Below, one piece after another: positions 7,638 through 15,424 of a stretch of 22,332 nucleotides of DNA. The notes under the pieces are model-generated. The model saw nothing but the letters and a program-made list of their open reading frames with translations. It was not told the origin of the DNA and did no database searches. The position numbers were made by a program, and so were the translations under genes. Source of the DNA: an uncultured Collinsella sp. (lineage in GTDB: Bacteria > Actinomycetota > Coriobacteriia > Coriobacteriales > Coriobacteriaceae); assembly GCA_900545835.1 (NCBI GenBank), contig URBB01000022.1:1-22332 (forward strand), read 5' to 3'. Positions within the stretch are counted from its first letter, which is position 1. Each line of letters begins with the position of its first letter.

Positions 7638-9866
7638 CTAAGCCTGGGGCACCTGACCAGTCGCCAGGATCTGCTCGAGTGCGTCCTCGTCCAGCACGGG
7701 TACACCCAGCTGCTCGGCTTTGGTGAGCTTGGAGCCCGCCTTGGGGCCGGCGACCAGATAGCTCGTCTTCTTTGACACACTGCCCGAAACCTTGGCGCCG
7801 AGCACCTTGAGCGCCGCGCCCGCCTCGTCACGCGTGCGGTTGACGAGGGTGCCGGTGAGCACGAAGGTCAGACCCGCAAGCGGCTGTGCGTCGGCGAGCT
7901 CGCCTGCCACGCCAGCGTCGGCTGCGGCTTGCGCGTGTGCGGCGCCCAAGTCGACCTCGAGCGACAGGCCCGTCTGGCGCAGGCGCTCCAGCACGGCAAG
8001 GTTCTCGGGCACGGCCAGGAACTGCTTGACGCTCGCCGCAATCTTGGGACCGATGCCCTCGCACTCGGCGATGTCCTCTTCGCTCGCCAAGATGAGCTTG
8101 TCAATCGACAGGAATCGCTCGGCGATGACCTCGCCCACGCTCTTGCCCACGTGGCGGATGCCCAGGGCAAACAGCACGCGACCGAGCGGCTGGCTCTTGG
8201 ACTTGTTGAGCTCGGCGATGATTTTCTCGGCCGTCTTGAGGCCTACCGGAATGGGATCGCCCTTCTTGACGCCCTTTTTGCTGTTGGAGCTGGCATAGGT
8301 GCGCCCCGTGTCCAGGCCGGCGATATCGTCGACCGTGAGCTGGTAGAAGTCTGCGACGTCGTGAATCAGCCCGGCGGCGATCATCTTGTCGACAATCTCG
8401 TCGCCTAGGCCGTCGACGTCCATGCAGCCGCGGCTCACCCAGTGGAGCAGGCGCTCCTTGAGCTGTGCGGGGCAGTCGATGGACACGCAGCGGTAGGCAA
8501 CCTCGCCGTCCTCGTGGACCACGGGGCTGCCACACACGGGGCAGACCTCGGGCATGTGCCAGTCGACCGAATCGGCTGGGCGCTTATCGAGCACCGGGCC
8601 CACGACCTCGGGGATCACGTCGCCCGCCTTGTGCACGATGATAGTGTCGCCCTCGCGCACGTTTTTGCGACGGATCTCGTCAATGTTGTGCAGCGTGGCG
8701 CGCGCGATGGTGGAGCCGGCGACCGTCACCGGGTCGAACTCGGCGACTGGCGTGAGCACACCGGTGCGGCCCACCTGGATGCGGATTTCGCGCAGGATGG
8801 TCTGCTTTTCCTCGGGCGGAAACTTAAAGGCAATGGCCCAGCGCGGCGCGCGGGCAGTAAAGCCCAGGTCGAGCTGCTGCTGGAAGCTGTCGACCTTTAC
8901 GACCACGCCGTCGATGTCGTAGTCCAGGTCACCGCGGTGCTCAAGCGCCTGGGCACAGAACTCGTGAACCTCGGCGGGTGTGGCGCAACGGGCAACGTTA
9001 GGGTTGACGCTGAAGCCGGCGCTACGCAGCCAATCGAGGAACTCGCGCTGGCTGTGGACATGCAGTGGGTCAGTATCGGCGATGGCATAGATAAAGGTGG
9101 CCAGATCGCGGCGCGCCGTGACCTTGGGATCCTTCTGACGCAGGCTGCCGGCGGCGGCGTTGCGCGGGTTGGCGAAGGGATCGCGGCCCTCGGCATCGGC
9201 CTCGTCGTTCAGACGAACAAAGCTGCCCTTGGGCATGTACACCTCGCCGCGTACCTCAATGGTGCGCTCGCGGTCGGCGCCCATGTGGGCGAGCGCCGGC
9301 TCGGACAGGTGCATGGGCACATCCTTGATGGTACGGACATTGAGCGACACGTCCTCGCCCGTGGTGCCATCGCCACGTGTGGCCGCGCGCACAAAGGTGC
9401 CGTTTTGGTAGGTAAGTGCCACACCCAGGCCGTCAATCTTTAACTCGCAGGTATAGGTAACGCTGCCGGCGCCGAGCGCATCCTCGGTGCGCTGGAGCCA
9501 TGCGTCGAGCTCGTCCAGGTCCATGGCATCGTCCATGGAATACATGCGTGCCATGTGCGTGACCGGCGTAAACTGCTCGCTCACGTAGCCGCCCACGCGC
9601 TGGGTATAGCTGTCGGACGTTACCAGATCGGGGTAGGTCGCCTCGATTTCCTGCAGCTCAACGAGCATTTTGTCAAAAGCGGCGTCCGTGATCTCGGGCG
9701 CGTCGAGCATGTAGTAGCGATAAGCGTGGTAATCGAGCTCGTGGCGCAGCTCGGCCGCACGCGCTGCCGCCTGGGCACGGGCATCGGCCGGTGCAGCGGT
9801 ATCCGTGCTCGCGGGCGTTTCGGTATCGATGTCCACGCCGTCACCAAACAGGCTCGATTGCTCCAT
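7638..9866 (-). CDS. ligA: NAD-dependent DNA ligase LigA
   Basis: 742-residue essential ligase that seals nicks in replication and repair using NAD+. All domains are present in order. The Ia/adenylation domain has the catalytic motif ELKIDGLG with Lys143. The OB fold follows, then a four-cysteine zinc finger (CPVCGSP ... CVSIDCPAQ), helix-hairpin-helix repeats (ALGIRHVGKSVGEVIAERFL, then CEGIGPKIAASV), and a C-terminal BRCT domain (about residues 670-740, starting PLAGLTFVLTGTLVNRTRDE). The length exceeds E. coli LigA (671), mainly through an N-terminal extension of about 35 residues rich in Ala, Asp and Thr and a Ser/Lys-rich insert (SSNSKKGVKKGD). The ATG at 9866 follows AAGGAG by about 7 bases. 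The gene is monocistronic and faces the MATE gene. Confidence 0.97.
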   Translation of the reverse strand: MEQSSLFGDGVDIDTETPASTDTAAPADARAQAAARAAELRHELDYHAYRYYMLDAPEITDAAFDKMLVELQEIEATYPDLVTSDSYTQRVGGYVSEQFTPVTHMARMYSMDDAMDLDELDAWLQRTEDALGAGSVTYTCELKIDGLGVALTYQNGTFVRAATRGDGTTGEDVSLNVRTIKDVPMHLSEPALAHMGADRERTIEVRGEVYMPKGSFVRLNDEADAEGRDPFANPRNAAAGSLRQKDPKVTARRDLATFIYAIADTDPLHVHSQREFLDWLRSAGFSVNPNVARCATPAEVHEFCAQALEHRGDLDYDIDGVVVKVDSFQQQLDLGFTARAPRWAIAFKFPPEEKQTILREIRIQVGRTGVLTPVAEFDPVTVAGSTIARATLHNIDEIRRKNVREGDTIIVHKAGDVIPEVVGPVLDKRPADSVDWHMPEVCPVCGSPVVHEDGEVAYRCVSIDCPAQLKERLLHWVSRGCMDVDGLGDEIVDKMIAAGLIHDVADFYQLTVDDIAGLDTGRTYASSNSKKGVKKGDPIPVGLKTAEKIIAELNKSKSQPLGRVLFALGIRHVGKSVGEVIAERFLSIDKLILASEEDIAECEGIGPKIAASVKQFLAVPENLAVLERLRQTGLSLEVDLGAAHAQAAADAGVAGELADAQPLAGLTFVLTGTLVNRTRDEAGAALKVLGAKVSGSVSKKTSYLVAGPKAGSKLTKAEQLGVPVLDEDALEQILATGQVPQA

Positions 9867-9974
9867 AGCGGCACTCCTTCGCTCGATTTCAAACGGATAC
9901 TAGAGTACCACCGGTCACGATGGGGCCGAATACCGGTCTCAAACCGCACCGAATCGGCAGCCGCCAGACTGGGG

Positions 9975-10177
9975 TGGACAGTTAGTTCAGATACGTATAA
10001 ATCCTAGAGCTGGATTAGGCACGAACACCCCTGTTTCAACTAATTTGGGCTCCCTGAGATCATGTAAACGTCCCGCTCGCCCTCCCAAACACCCATTCAA
10101 ACCCCATCCCAATCAAAAATTGCTCAAAACGCATCCCAAGCTGCCCCAGATTTATACGTATCTGAACTAACTGTCCA
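9975..10177. mobile_element. MITE-like element with 29-bp perfect terminal inverted repeats
   Basis: Perfect 29-bp inverted repeats (9975-10003 and 10149-10177), whose outer ends read TGGACAGTTAGTTCAG, enclose 145 bp with no open reading frame of note. The interior is C-rich on the plus strand (CACCC, CCCCATCCC). No flanking target duplication is evident. The element lies in the gap between the start of ligA and the end of the protease gene. Size and structure fit a non-autonomous miniature transposable element. As RNA, the arms would instead form a very long stem. Confidence 0.6.
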
Positions 10178-10212
10178 GACCATTACGAACCAGGCCTCTT
10201 GCCAGCCACAAG

Positions 10213-10243
10213 TGATCCGTTTTCCTCCGTCCCCAACGGATCA
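10213..10243. other. Small hairpin next to the htrA terminator
   Basis: 9-bp perfect inverted repeat TGATCCGTT / AACGGATCA with a 13-base loop, just beyond the strong terminator of the protease gene. There is no T-tract. It may be a remnant second terminator. Confidence 0.4.
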
Positions 10244-10251
10244 ATAAGAAA

Positions 10252-10287
10252 AGAGGGGCTGTCCCGCGCTGGCGGGACAGCCCCTCT
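10252..10287 (-). terminator. Rho-independent terminator of the htrA-like gene
   Basis: A 16-bp perfect stem (AGAGGGGCTGTCCCGC and its complement) with a GCTG loop on the plus strand is followed on the minus strand by TTTTCTTATT. It starts 27 bp past the protease stop. Confidence 0.92.
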
Positions 10288-10313
10288 GGCTTCGGCATGT
10301 GCGAAATGGCTCG

Positions 10314-11774
10314 TTAGTAACCCTGGCCGTAACCCTGACCCTGGCCCTGCTGGCCCAGCAGCTCCTCCAGATACTGGCGCAGCTGCTCGTCGGTAATACC
10401 GCCGTTGCCGGTGTCGGTCGAACTGTCGTCCTGCTGCTGGTTCTGCAGCTCCTCATCGGAGCCCAGCTCGACGGTGACCTTCTTCTCTTCCTTGCCGCGC
10501 ATGAGCGTGATCTCGACCTTCTCGCCCACCTCGTGGCTGCGCAGTGCGATGATCAGGCCATCGGCGCTCGTGATTTCGTCGTCGCCCAGCTTGGTGATGA
10601 CGTCGCCCTCCTGAATGCCGGCCTTGGCAGCAGGACCATCCTCAACGACGCTCGCCACATACGCGCCGCTATCGGTGCTCAGCTTGTTGGTGCGGGCGTT
10701 GAGCGCGTTGACGCTCGAAAGCGTAGCGCCCATGTACGGATGCACCGGCGTCTTGCCGCCGATGATCTGGTCGGCAATGTTCTTGGCGTAGTTAACGGGA
10801 ATAGCAAAGCCCACGCCCGAGCTGGAGCCCGAGTAGCTCTCGATGAGCGAGTTGATGCCCACCAGCTCACCGTTGTCGTTGACGAGCGCGCCGCCGGAGT
10901 TGCCCGGGTTGATGGCGGCATCGGTCTGAATCATGTTGGCATAGATGGTGTTACCGCTGGTAGAGCTCATGGCCGTGGAGCAGTAGAGCGCCGAGACGAT
11001 ACCGGTGGAGACAGACTGCTCGTTGCCGAACGGCGACCCGATCGCCATGACCCACTCGCCCACGTTGAGCTTGGAGGAATCACCGATCTCGATCGGCGTG
11101 AGCTTGGAGGCGTCGGCGTCCTTGAGCTTGATGACGGCCAGGTCGCTCGAGGCGTCGTTGCCCACGAACTCGGCCTCGTAGGTGGTGCCGTCGTCCATGG
11201 TAACCACGTACTGGTCATAGCCATCGACCACGTGGTTGTTGGTGAGGATGTGGCCCTCGGTATCAAGCACCACGCCCGAACCGACGCTGCCCGAGCTATC
11301 CGACTCGTCGGCAGACTGCGAAAGCGAGCCATTCTGGCTACCGCTCGAAGTGGCGGTAATGGAAACGACGGAGGGCAGGGCCTTGGCAGAAACGGCCTCG
11401 GCCAACGTGGTGTCCTCGGAATCAATCGTAATCTTTTGCGTCGATGAGCCCGAAGCGCCCGCCGTCACGGCGTTCTTGCCGCCGCCAATGTTGAGCGTGC
11501 CGCTCATGATAAGCGCGATGACCAGCAGGGCACCGCAGGCGCAGCCGGCGAGCGCCGTAATAAAGATCGGCAGCTTTTTGGTCTTGGTCTTGACCACCGT
11601 GTGCTTGTTCACGACCTGTTGGCCGCCCAGCGGCTTGCCGGTCTGCGTGTCGAAGGCCTGCACGTAGGGAATGTTGCCATCGGCAGGCGTCGACTCCACC
11701 TGCACGCGCGGCTGCTGCTGAGTCTCGCCGGCGTGGTCCGCATCCTGGGGGCGCTGGGAATCGTTCTCGCTCAT
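10314..11774 (-). CDS. HtrA/DegP-like membrane-anchored serine protease with PDZ domain
   Basis: 486-residue trypsin-like protease for protein quality control on the outer face of the membrane. The cytoplasmic N-terminus is hydrophilic (1-66) and one membrane anchor follows (about 68-90, after KTKTKK). The protease domain has the triad His181 (TNNHVVDG), Asp211 (SSDLAVIKL) and Ser293 (GNSGGALV). A PDZ domain (about 370-460, with GPAAKAGIQEGDVI) and a Gln/Gly/Tyr-rich tail (GQGQGYGQGY) follow. I chose the ATG at 11774, behind GAAAGGATC, over an in-frame start 13 codons upstream without a ribosome binding site. The gene lies downstream of glnR but behind a terminator, so it is probably a separate unit. 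Whether it acts as DegP, DegQ or DegS is not clear. Confidence 0.93.
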   Translation of the reverse strand: MSENDSQRPQDADHAGETQQQPRVQVESTPADGNIPYVQAFDTQTGKPLGGQQVVNKHTVVKTKTKKLPIFITALAGCACGALLVIALIMSGTLNIGGGKNAVTAGASGSSTQKITIDSEDTTLAEAVSAKALPSVVSITATSSGSQNGSLSQSADESDSSGSVGSGVVLDTEGHILTNNHVVDGYDQYVVTMDDGTTYEAEFVGNDASSDLAVIKLKDADASKLTPIEIGDSSKLNVGEWVMAIGSPFGNEQSVSTGIVSALYCSTAMSSTSGNTIYANMIQTDAAINPGNSGGALVNDNGELVGINSLIESYSGSSSGVGFAIPVNYAKNIADQIIGGKTPVHPYMGATLSSVNALNARTNKLSTDSGAYVASVVEDGPAAKAGIQEGDVITKLGDDEITSADGLIIALRSHEVGEKVEITLMRGKEEKKVTVELGSDEELQNQQQDDSSTDTGNGGITDEQLRQYLEELLGQQGQGQGYGQGY

Positions 11775-11803
11775 AGCTGCGATCCTTTCGTCAAATAACC
11801 AAA

Positions 11804-11827
11804 GGCCCGCCAAACATGTGGCGGGCC
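11804..11827 (-). promoter_or_regulatory. GC-rich hairpin in the htrA leader (attenuator-like)
   Basis: GGCCCGCC / GGCGGGCC with an 8-base loop. On the minus strand it is followed by TTTGGTTATTTG and then the ribosome binding site of the protease gene, about 30 bases before the ATG. It resembles an intrinsic terminator placed in a 5' leader. A promoter between 11830 and 11940 would be needed for this reading. Confidence 0.45.
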
Positions 11828-11941
11828 ATCATTGTTCACGTTGAGTTGTACCCCAATATGCGGGCACAAGTGTATGAGAACGCAATCTTTTAGGAAGGCT
11901 TAAGTTCTGCTGCAGATTCGAGAGGAACCCGCACCCGCGTC

Positions 11942-11978
11942 AAAACCACCACAAAGGTGCCTGTCCCCTTTGTGGTGG
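11942..11978 (-). terminator. Terminator of the glnA-glnR operon
   Basis: 12-bp perfect inverted repeat CCACCACAAAGG / CCTTTGTGGTGG with a 9-base loop, followed on the minus strand by TTTTG, 5 bp past the glnR stop. Confidence 0.8.
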
Positions 11979-11982
11979 AAAG

Positions 11983-12645
11983 CTAGTCCTTAAACAGATA
12001 GCCCACGCCGCGGACGGTGGTGATATGTGCCGCAATCTGCGGGCCCACCTTGGAGCGGATGCGTCGGATGTGCACGTCGACGGTGCGCGTGCCGCCGCAG
12101 TACTCAAAGCCCCACACGCGGTGCAGCAGCACTTCGCGGCTGTAGGCGCGGTTGGGATGCGTCGCCAAAAAGCTCAGCAGCGAGTACTCCATCAGCGTCA
12201 GGTCGATAGGCTCGTTATCGAGCGTTACCTGGTAGGTAGCCAGGTTAATCTCGAGGTTATCGATGTTGAGTACATCGTCGGCGGTGACGGTCTCCTCCTC
12301 GCCCATCAGGCGCTGCGCGCGAGCCTTGAGCTCGTTGGGTGTCGCCGTGGGGCATACAAAGTCGGCATGCGCGTGATTGGGCAGGCGCAAGGTACCGAGC
12401 GCCTCGTCGTCGACGATCACCAGCATGGGGACGCCGCCGCGGTCGTCAAGCCACTTGGCAATCTGATCGATACGGTCGCTGCGGATGCCGTCGGAATCGA
12501 GAATCAGCAGGTCAAAGTCGTGCGCCGCAGTCGGCGAATCGGGGGTGGCCAGGCTCACCTCGACACCCAGGGTGGTCGTCAAGCTGCGGGCAAACTCGTG
12601 GAAGCGCGTCGTGCGCGCCATGAACAGGGCACTCTTTTCGGACAT
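11983..12645 (-). CDS. glnR: GlnR-like orphan OmpR-family regulator
   Basis: 220-residue transcription regulator. The C-terminal winged helix (about residues 125-220) reads LDNEPIDLTLMEYSLLSFLA, then GGTRTVDVHIRRIRSKVGP and TTVRGVGYLF, very close to actinobacterial GlnR, the global nitrogen regulator. The N-terminal receiver is atypical, as in GlnR. It keeps an Asp (D50 in LLILDSDG), but the usual Thr/Ser after strand 4 and the Lys of the KPF motif are missing (HADFVCPTATP), so phosphorylation is doubtful. The ATG at 12645 has a perfect GGAGG at 6 bases; an in-frame TTG at 12657 lies inside that site and is rejected. It lies 50 bp downstream of the glutamine synthetase homologue, probably in one transcript. 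That linkage supports a nitrogen role. Confidence 0.85.
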   Translation of the reverse strand: MSEKSALFMARTTRFHEFARSLTTTLGVEVSLATPDSPTAAHDFDLLILDSDGIRSDRIDQIAKWLDDRGGVPMLVIVDDEALGTLRLPNHAHADFVCPTATPNELKARAQRLMGEEETVTADDVLNIDNLEINLATYQVTLDNEPIDLTLMEYSLLSFLATHPNRAYSREVLLHRVWGFEYCGGTRTVDVHIRRIRSKVGPQIAAHITTVRGVGYLFKD

Positions 12646-12695
12646 ATCGGCCTCCAAAAAAATGAGCTCAATCGTACTGAAACAAGCCAGCGCGA

Positions 12696-14033
12696 TTAGG
12701 AGTTCGCCAGGTAGTGCTTAATCTCCCACTCGGTGATCGTAGACTCGAACTTATGCCACTCGTCGCGCTTCTTTTTGAGGAAGAAGCTGTGGATGTGCTC
12801 GCCGAGGGCATCCTTCATAAACTGCGAGTCCTCAAACACGTCGAGCGCCTCTTTGAGCGAGCGCGGCAGCGGCGTGTAGCCGGCCTCGAGCATCTGACGG
12901 TCGGTAAGCTTGAGCGTCTCGGCCGTTGCCTCGGGCGGGAGTTCCAGCTTGCGCTCGATGCCGTCCAGACCAGCCGCCAGCGTGACGGCGTTGACCAGGT
13001 ACGGGTTGGCCATGGGGTCGGGGCTACGAAGCTCGATGCGCGTGGACAGCTGCTTGCCGGGCTTGTAGACCGGAATGCGGACCATGCTCGCGCGGTTGCG
13101 CAGGCCCCACGTGGCGTACTGCGGCACGGAGTCGCCGCCCGTGGTGATGCGCTTGTACGAGTTGACCGTGGGGTTGGTGATGGCGCTAATCTCGCGGGCA
13201 TGCGCCAGGATGCCGGCCATGTAGTGCTTGGCGATATCGGAGAGGTGGTACTTCTCGTCGTCCTCGCCCCAAAAGACGTTGTTGCCGTCGTGGTCGAATA
13301 GCGACTGGCACAGGAACATAGCGCTGCCGTCCTCGCCCGCCAACGGCTTGGGCATAAAGGAGGCGTGGCAACCGCTCTCGTAGGCCTGCTGCTTAATGAT
13401 TAGTTTGGCCGTGGTGATGGCGTCGGACATGCTCAGGGCCTCGGCGTGGCGCAGGCTCATGCCGTGCTGCGAGCGGCCGGCAGCGTGGAAGGTGTACTCC
13501 ACGGGCACGGACATCTTCTCGAGCGTGAGAACCGTGTTGCGGCGCAGGTCGCGGGCGGCATCGCTCACCGAAAGATCGAAGTAGCCCACGTTGTCGAGCG
13601 GCTCGGGCGTGTGCTCGTCGGGGAAGTAGTAATACTCCAGCTCGGCGCCCACGTTGAGCAGGTAGCCAGCCTTCTCGGCCTTGCGGAACATGCGGCGCAA
13701 CGCATCGCGCGGATCGCCGGCGAAGGGCTTGCGGTCGGGGGTGCACACGTCGCAGAACACGCGGGCGACGCCGTTGTGGCTCGGGCGCCACGGCAGAATC
13801 TGGAAGGTCGAAGCATCGGGGAATGCGAGCATGTCGGCTTCCTCGGGCGTAGCAAAGCCCTCGATGGCGGAGCCGTCAAAGCCAATACCCTCCTCAAAAG
13901 CGACCTCGAGGTCCTCGGGGCTAATGGCAAAGTTCTTGAGGCGGCCGAGAATGTCGACAAACCACAGACGCACAAAGCGGATGTCACGCTGCTCTACGGA
14001 GCGAAGTACGTAATCGATGTTCTGCTGGTTCAT
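12696..14033 (-). CDS. glnA: Glutamine synthetase family protein (type I) with altered active site
   Basis: 445-residue protein with the full beta-grasp and catalytic domains of type I glutamine synthetases, which make glutamine from glutamate, ammonia and ATP. Conserved blocks include GFDGSAIEGF (51-60), AELEYYYF (130-137), ASFMPKPLAG (224-233), NSYKRI (291-296), RNRASMVRIP (312-321) and STRIELRSPDPMANPYL (330-346). Several residues expected from the family are changed. The HHEVxPGQxE block reads FHAAGRSQHG, losing both Glu (Ala184 and Gly191). GSGMH reads GSAMF (Phe240 for a metal-site His). The flap Glu appears as Asp301. No adenylylation-type Tyr segment is evident. The ATG at 14033 follows GGGGAG. 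A GlnR-like box lies upstream and glnR downstream. It is either a divergent enzyme, perhaps with another substrate, or a non-catalytic homologue, so the symbol is by homology only. Confidence 0.85.
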   Translation of the reverse strand: MNQQNIDYVLRSVEQRDIRFVRLWFVDILGRLKNFAISPEDLEVAFEEGIGFDGSAIEGFATPEEADMLAFPDASTFQILPWRPSHNGVARVFCDVCTPDRKPFAGDPRDALRRMFRKAEKAGYLLNVGAELEYYYFPDEHTPEPLDNVGYFDLSVSDAARDLRRNTVLTLEKMSVPVEYTFHAAGRSQHGMSLRHAEALSMSDAITTAKLIIKQQAYESGCHASFMPKPLAGEDGSAMFLCQSLFDHDGNNVFWGEDDEKYHLSDIAKHYMAGILAHAREISAITNPTVNSYKRITTGGDSVPQYATWGLRNRASMVRIPVYKPGKQLSTRIELRSPDPMANPYLVNAVTLAAGLDGIERKLELPPEATAETLKLTDRQMLEAGYTPLPRSLKEALDVFEDSQFMKDALGEHIHSFFLKKKRDEWHKFESTITEWEIKHYLANS

Positions 14034-14098
14034 GTCGCTCCCCTTTCTTTCGGGCGGGTTTCGACTGGTCTATATCGCAGATACTATCGCAGAAAAAT

Positions 14099-14114
14099 GT
14101 TTCCGCAGGGTTAA
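14099..14114 (-). promoter_or_regulatory. GlnR-box-like site upstream of glnA
   Basis: The minus strand reads TTAAC-CCTGCG-GAAAC. This fits the actinobacterial GlnR half-site pair gTnAC-n6-GaAAc except for the first base. It is centred about 74 bp before the glnA ATG and suggests control by the GlnR encoded in the same operon. Confidence 0.5.
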
Positions 14115-14167
14115 AGCGTATCAAGCGCTCAAAAAACGTGCGCGAACAGGCCGTTGCGAACGAGCGG

Positions 14168-15190
14168 TTAGCGCGAGGTCGATGCGCGGTGTTCGATGTG
14201 GCCGGGGATCTCGATGCGTTTGGGCGCCAGCTTTGCGGCCTCGCCCACAGTAGTGGTAACAACGTCGATGCGCTCGGACAGGCGCTCGACCACGCGCTCG
14301 GCGATGGTAAGGGTGTCTTGCGCGGCCGTGGTCACGCCGCCAAAGAGCACGTGATTCCAGGGGTAATCGTCAAACGTTGCGATCTTGAGACCCGCCGGCA
14401 GCGAGGGACCAAGCTGCGCCAGTGCCTCGGTCAGACGCAGGAAAACCAGGCCGTTGACGGCAATGAGGCCGAGCTTTTTGCCTGCATAGCCGCGGATGGT
14501 CTCGTCCAAGCGACCGACGCCCGTGGCGCCACCGTCGGCCAGGGTGACGACCTCGCCCGCAAGGCCGCGGCGCGAAAGCTCGTCGGCAAAGGCCTCGGCA
14601 CGCTCGCGACGCACGGGGCTGTCGTCGCTTGCCTCGGTGAGCAGGCACAGGCGCTCGCTGCCAGCGGCGGCCAAGGCGTCTACCAAGCCGGCGACCAGCT
14701 CACGGTTGTTAGATGTCACCAGATCGACACCGCCGTCGGCAACGTTGCGGTCGAGCAGCACTACGGGCAGGCGTCCCGCTGCCGCGGCGATTGCCTCGTC
14801 ATTGCCTCCGCAGGTGTTGACGACCAGACCGTCCACGCCGGCATCGATAAGTCTGGTGAGCGACTCGGCCTCCTTGGCGGGATCGTTGCCGCTAATGGCC
14901 GTCATGAGCGAGCAGCCGCGCGCCGCGGCGCTGGCGGAAAGGCCCTCGAGCATGGCGCTCGAGAACGGGTTGGCGATGTCAGCCAGAATCACACCGATGA
15001 GGTTCGTACGCGAGCTGCGCAGATTGCGCGCGGCGGCACGTGGGCGATAGCCGGTGCGCTCGATAACTGCCGCGATGCGAGCACGGGTCTCCTCGGTCAT
15101 TTGCCCGGGGCGGTTGTTGAGATAGCGCGAGACCGTGGCCGGGCTCACGCCCGCCTCGGCGGCAATGTCCTTGATTCTCATCTGCGCCAT
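14168..15190 (-). CDS. LacI-family repressor of the KDG locus
   Basis: 340-residue LacI/GalR regulator. The helix-turn-helix reads MRIKDIAAEAGVSPATVSRY (residues 4-23), followed by the hinge RAAARNLRSSRTNLIGVILA and a periplasmic-binding-type effector domain (IANPFSSAMLEGL ... VDGLVVNTCGG ... VVLLDRN). I chose the ATG at 15190, preceded by GGGGTG; another ATG nine bases further in lacks a ribosome binding site, and upstream codons extend into the divergent control region. It is transcribed divergently from kdgK, with two AAACCGATTT operators in between and a third before the membrane-protein gene at 18927. By position it most likely represses kdgK-eda and responds to KDG or a related sugar acid; the ligand is inferred. 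Confidence 0.92.
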   Translation of the reverse strand: MAQMRIKDIAAEAGVSPATVSRYLNNRPGQMTEETRARIAAVIERTGYRPRAAARNLRSSRTNLIGVILADIANPFSSAMLEGLSASAAARGCSLMTAISGNDPAKEAESLTRLIDAGVDGLVVNTCGGNDEAIAAAAGRLPVVLLDRNVADGGVDLVTSNNRELVAGLVDALAAAGSERLCLLTEASDDSPVRRERAEAFADELSRRGLAGEVVTLADGGATGVGRLDETIRGYAGKKLGLIAVNGLVFLRLTEALAQLGPSLPAGLKIATFDDYPWNHVLFGGVTTAAQDTLTIAERVVERLSERIDVVTTTVGEAAKLAPKRIEIPGHIEHRASTSR

Positions 15191-15255
15191 AACGCACCCC
15201 GTTTCCCAATTGTCGGCGATCTGAGCCATTTTAGGCATTTTTTTAAAAATCTCGG

Positions 15256-15282
15256 TTGCAAAACGCTGTAGGTGAGTATACT
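15256..15282 (+). promoter_or_regulatory. kdgK promoter
   Basis: TTGCAA (15256-15261) and TATACT (15277-15282), 15 bp apart. The same layout (TCGCAA, 15 bp, TATACT, then the operator) precedes the membrane-protein gene at 18635-18661, which supports it despite the short spacer. Confidence 0.55.
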
Positions 15283-15293
15283 ACAACTCGAAA

Positions 15294-15320
15294 CGAAACC
15301 GATTTCGTAAACCGATTTCG
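15294..15320. promoter_or_regulatory. Tandem LacI-type operators before kdgK
   Basis: CGAAACCGATTTCG (15294-15307) and TAAACCGATTTCG (15308-15320) have cores AAACCGATTT 13 bp apart, and each fits the LacI-family pattern AANCGNTT. They lie just downstream of the predicted -10, where a bound repressor would block transcription. The same 14-mer is at 18672-18685. Confidence 0.75.
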
Positions 15321-15324
15321 GCGA

Positions 15325-15382
15325 GCGTTGGCACGCAGGTGCAAAGACGCACCCTACCGTCTTGGCACCTGCGTGCCAACGC
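15325..15382 (+). promoter_or_regulatory. 5'-leader stem-loop of kdgK (CACCCTAC loop)
   Basis: An 18-bp stem (15325-15342 with 15365-15382) continues through one mismatch into AAGACG / CGTCTT and an 8-base loop CACCCTAC. It would be the first structure in the kdgK mRNA, right after the operators and about 25 bases before the ribosome binding site. A related stem-loop with the same loop but a different stem lies at 18689-18749. Confidence 0.75.
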
Positions 15383-15424
15383 CATATCAAAGGTGTACGC
15401 ACGAGTAAAAGGAGCTGCGCGACC

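Noticed and set aside
8442..9443. 333-codon open frame on the plus strand opposite ligA
   Set aside because: Antisense shadow of a well-conserved ligase with every expected domain.
9975..10177. Insertion sequence
   Set aside because: There is no transposase or fragment of one inside 145 bp; only a non-autonomous element is possible.
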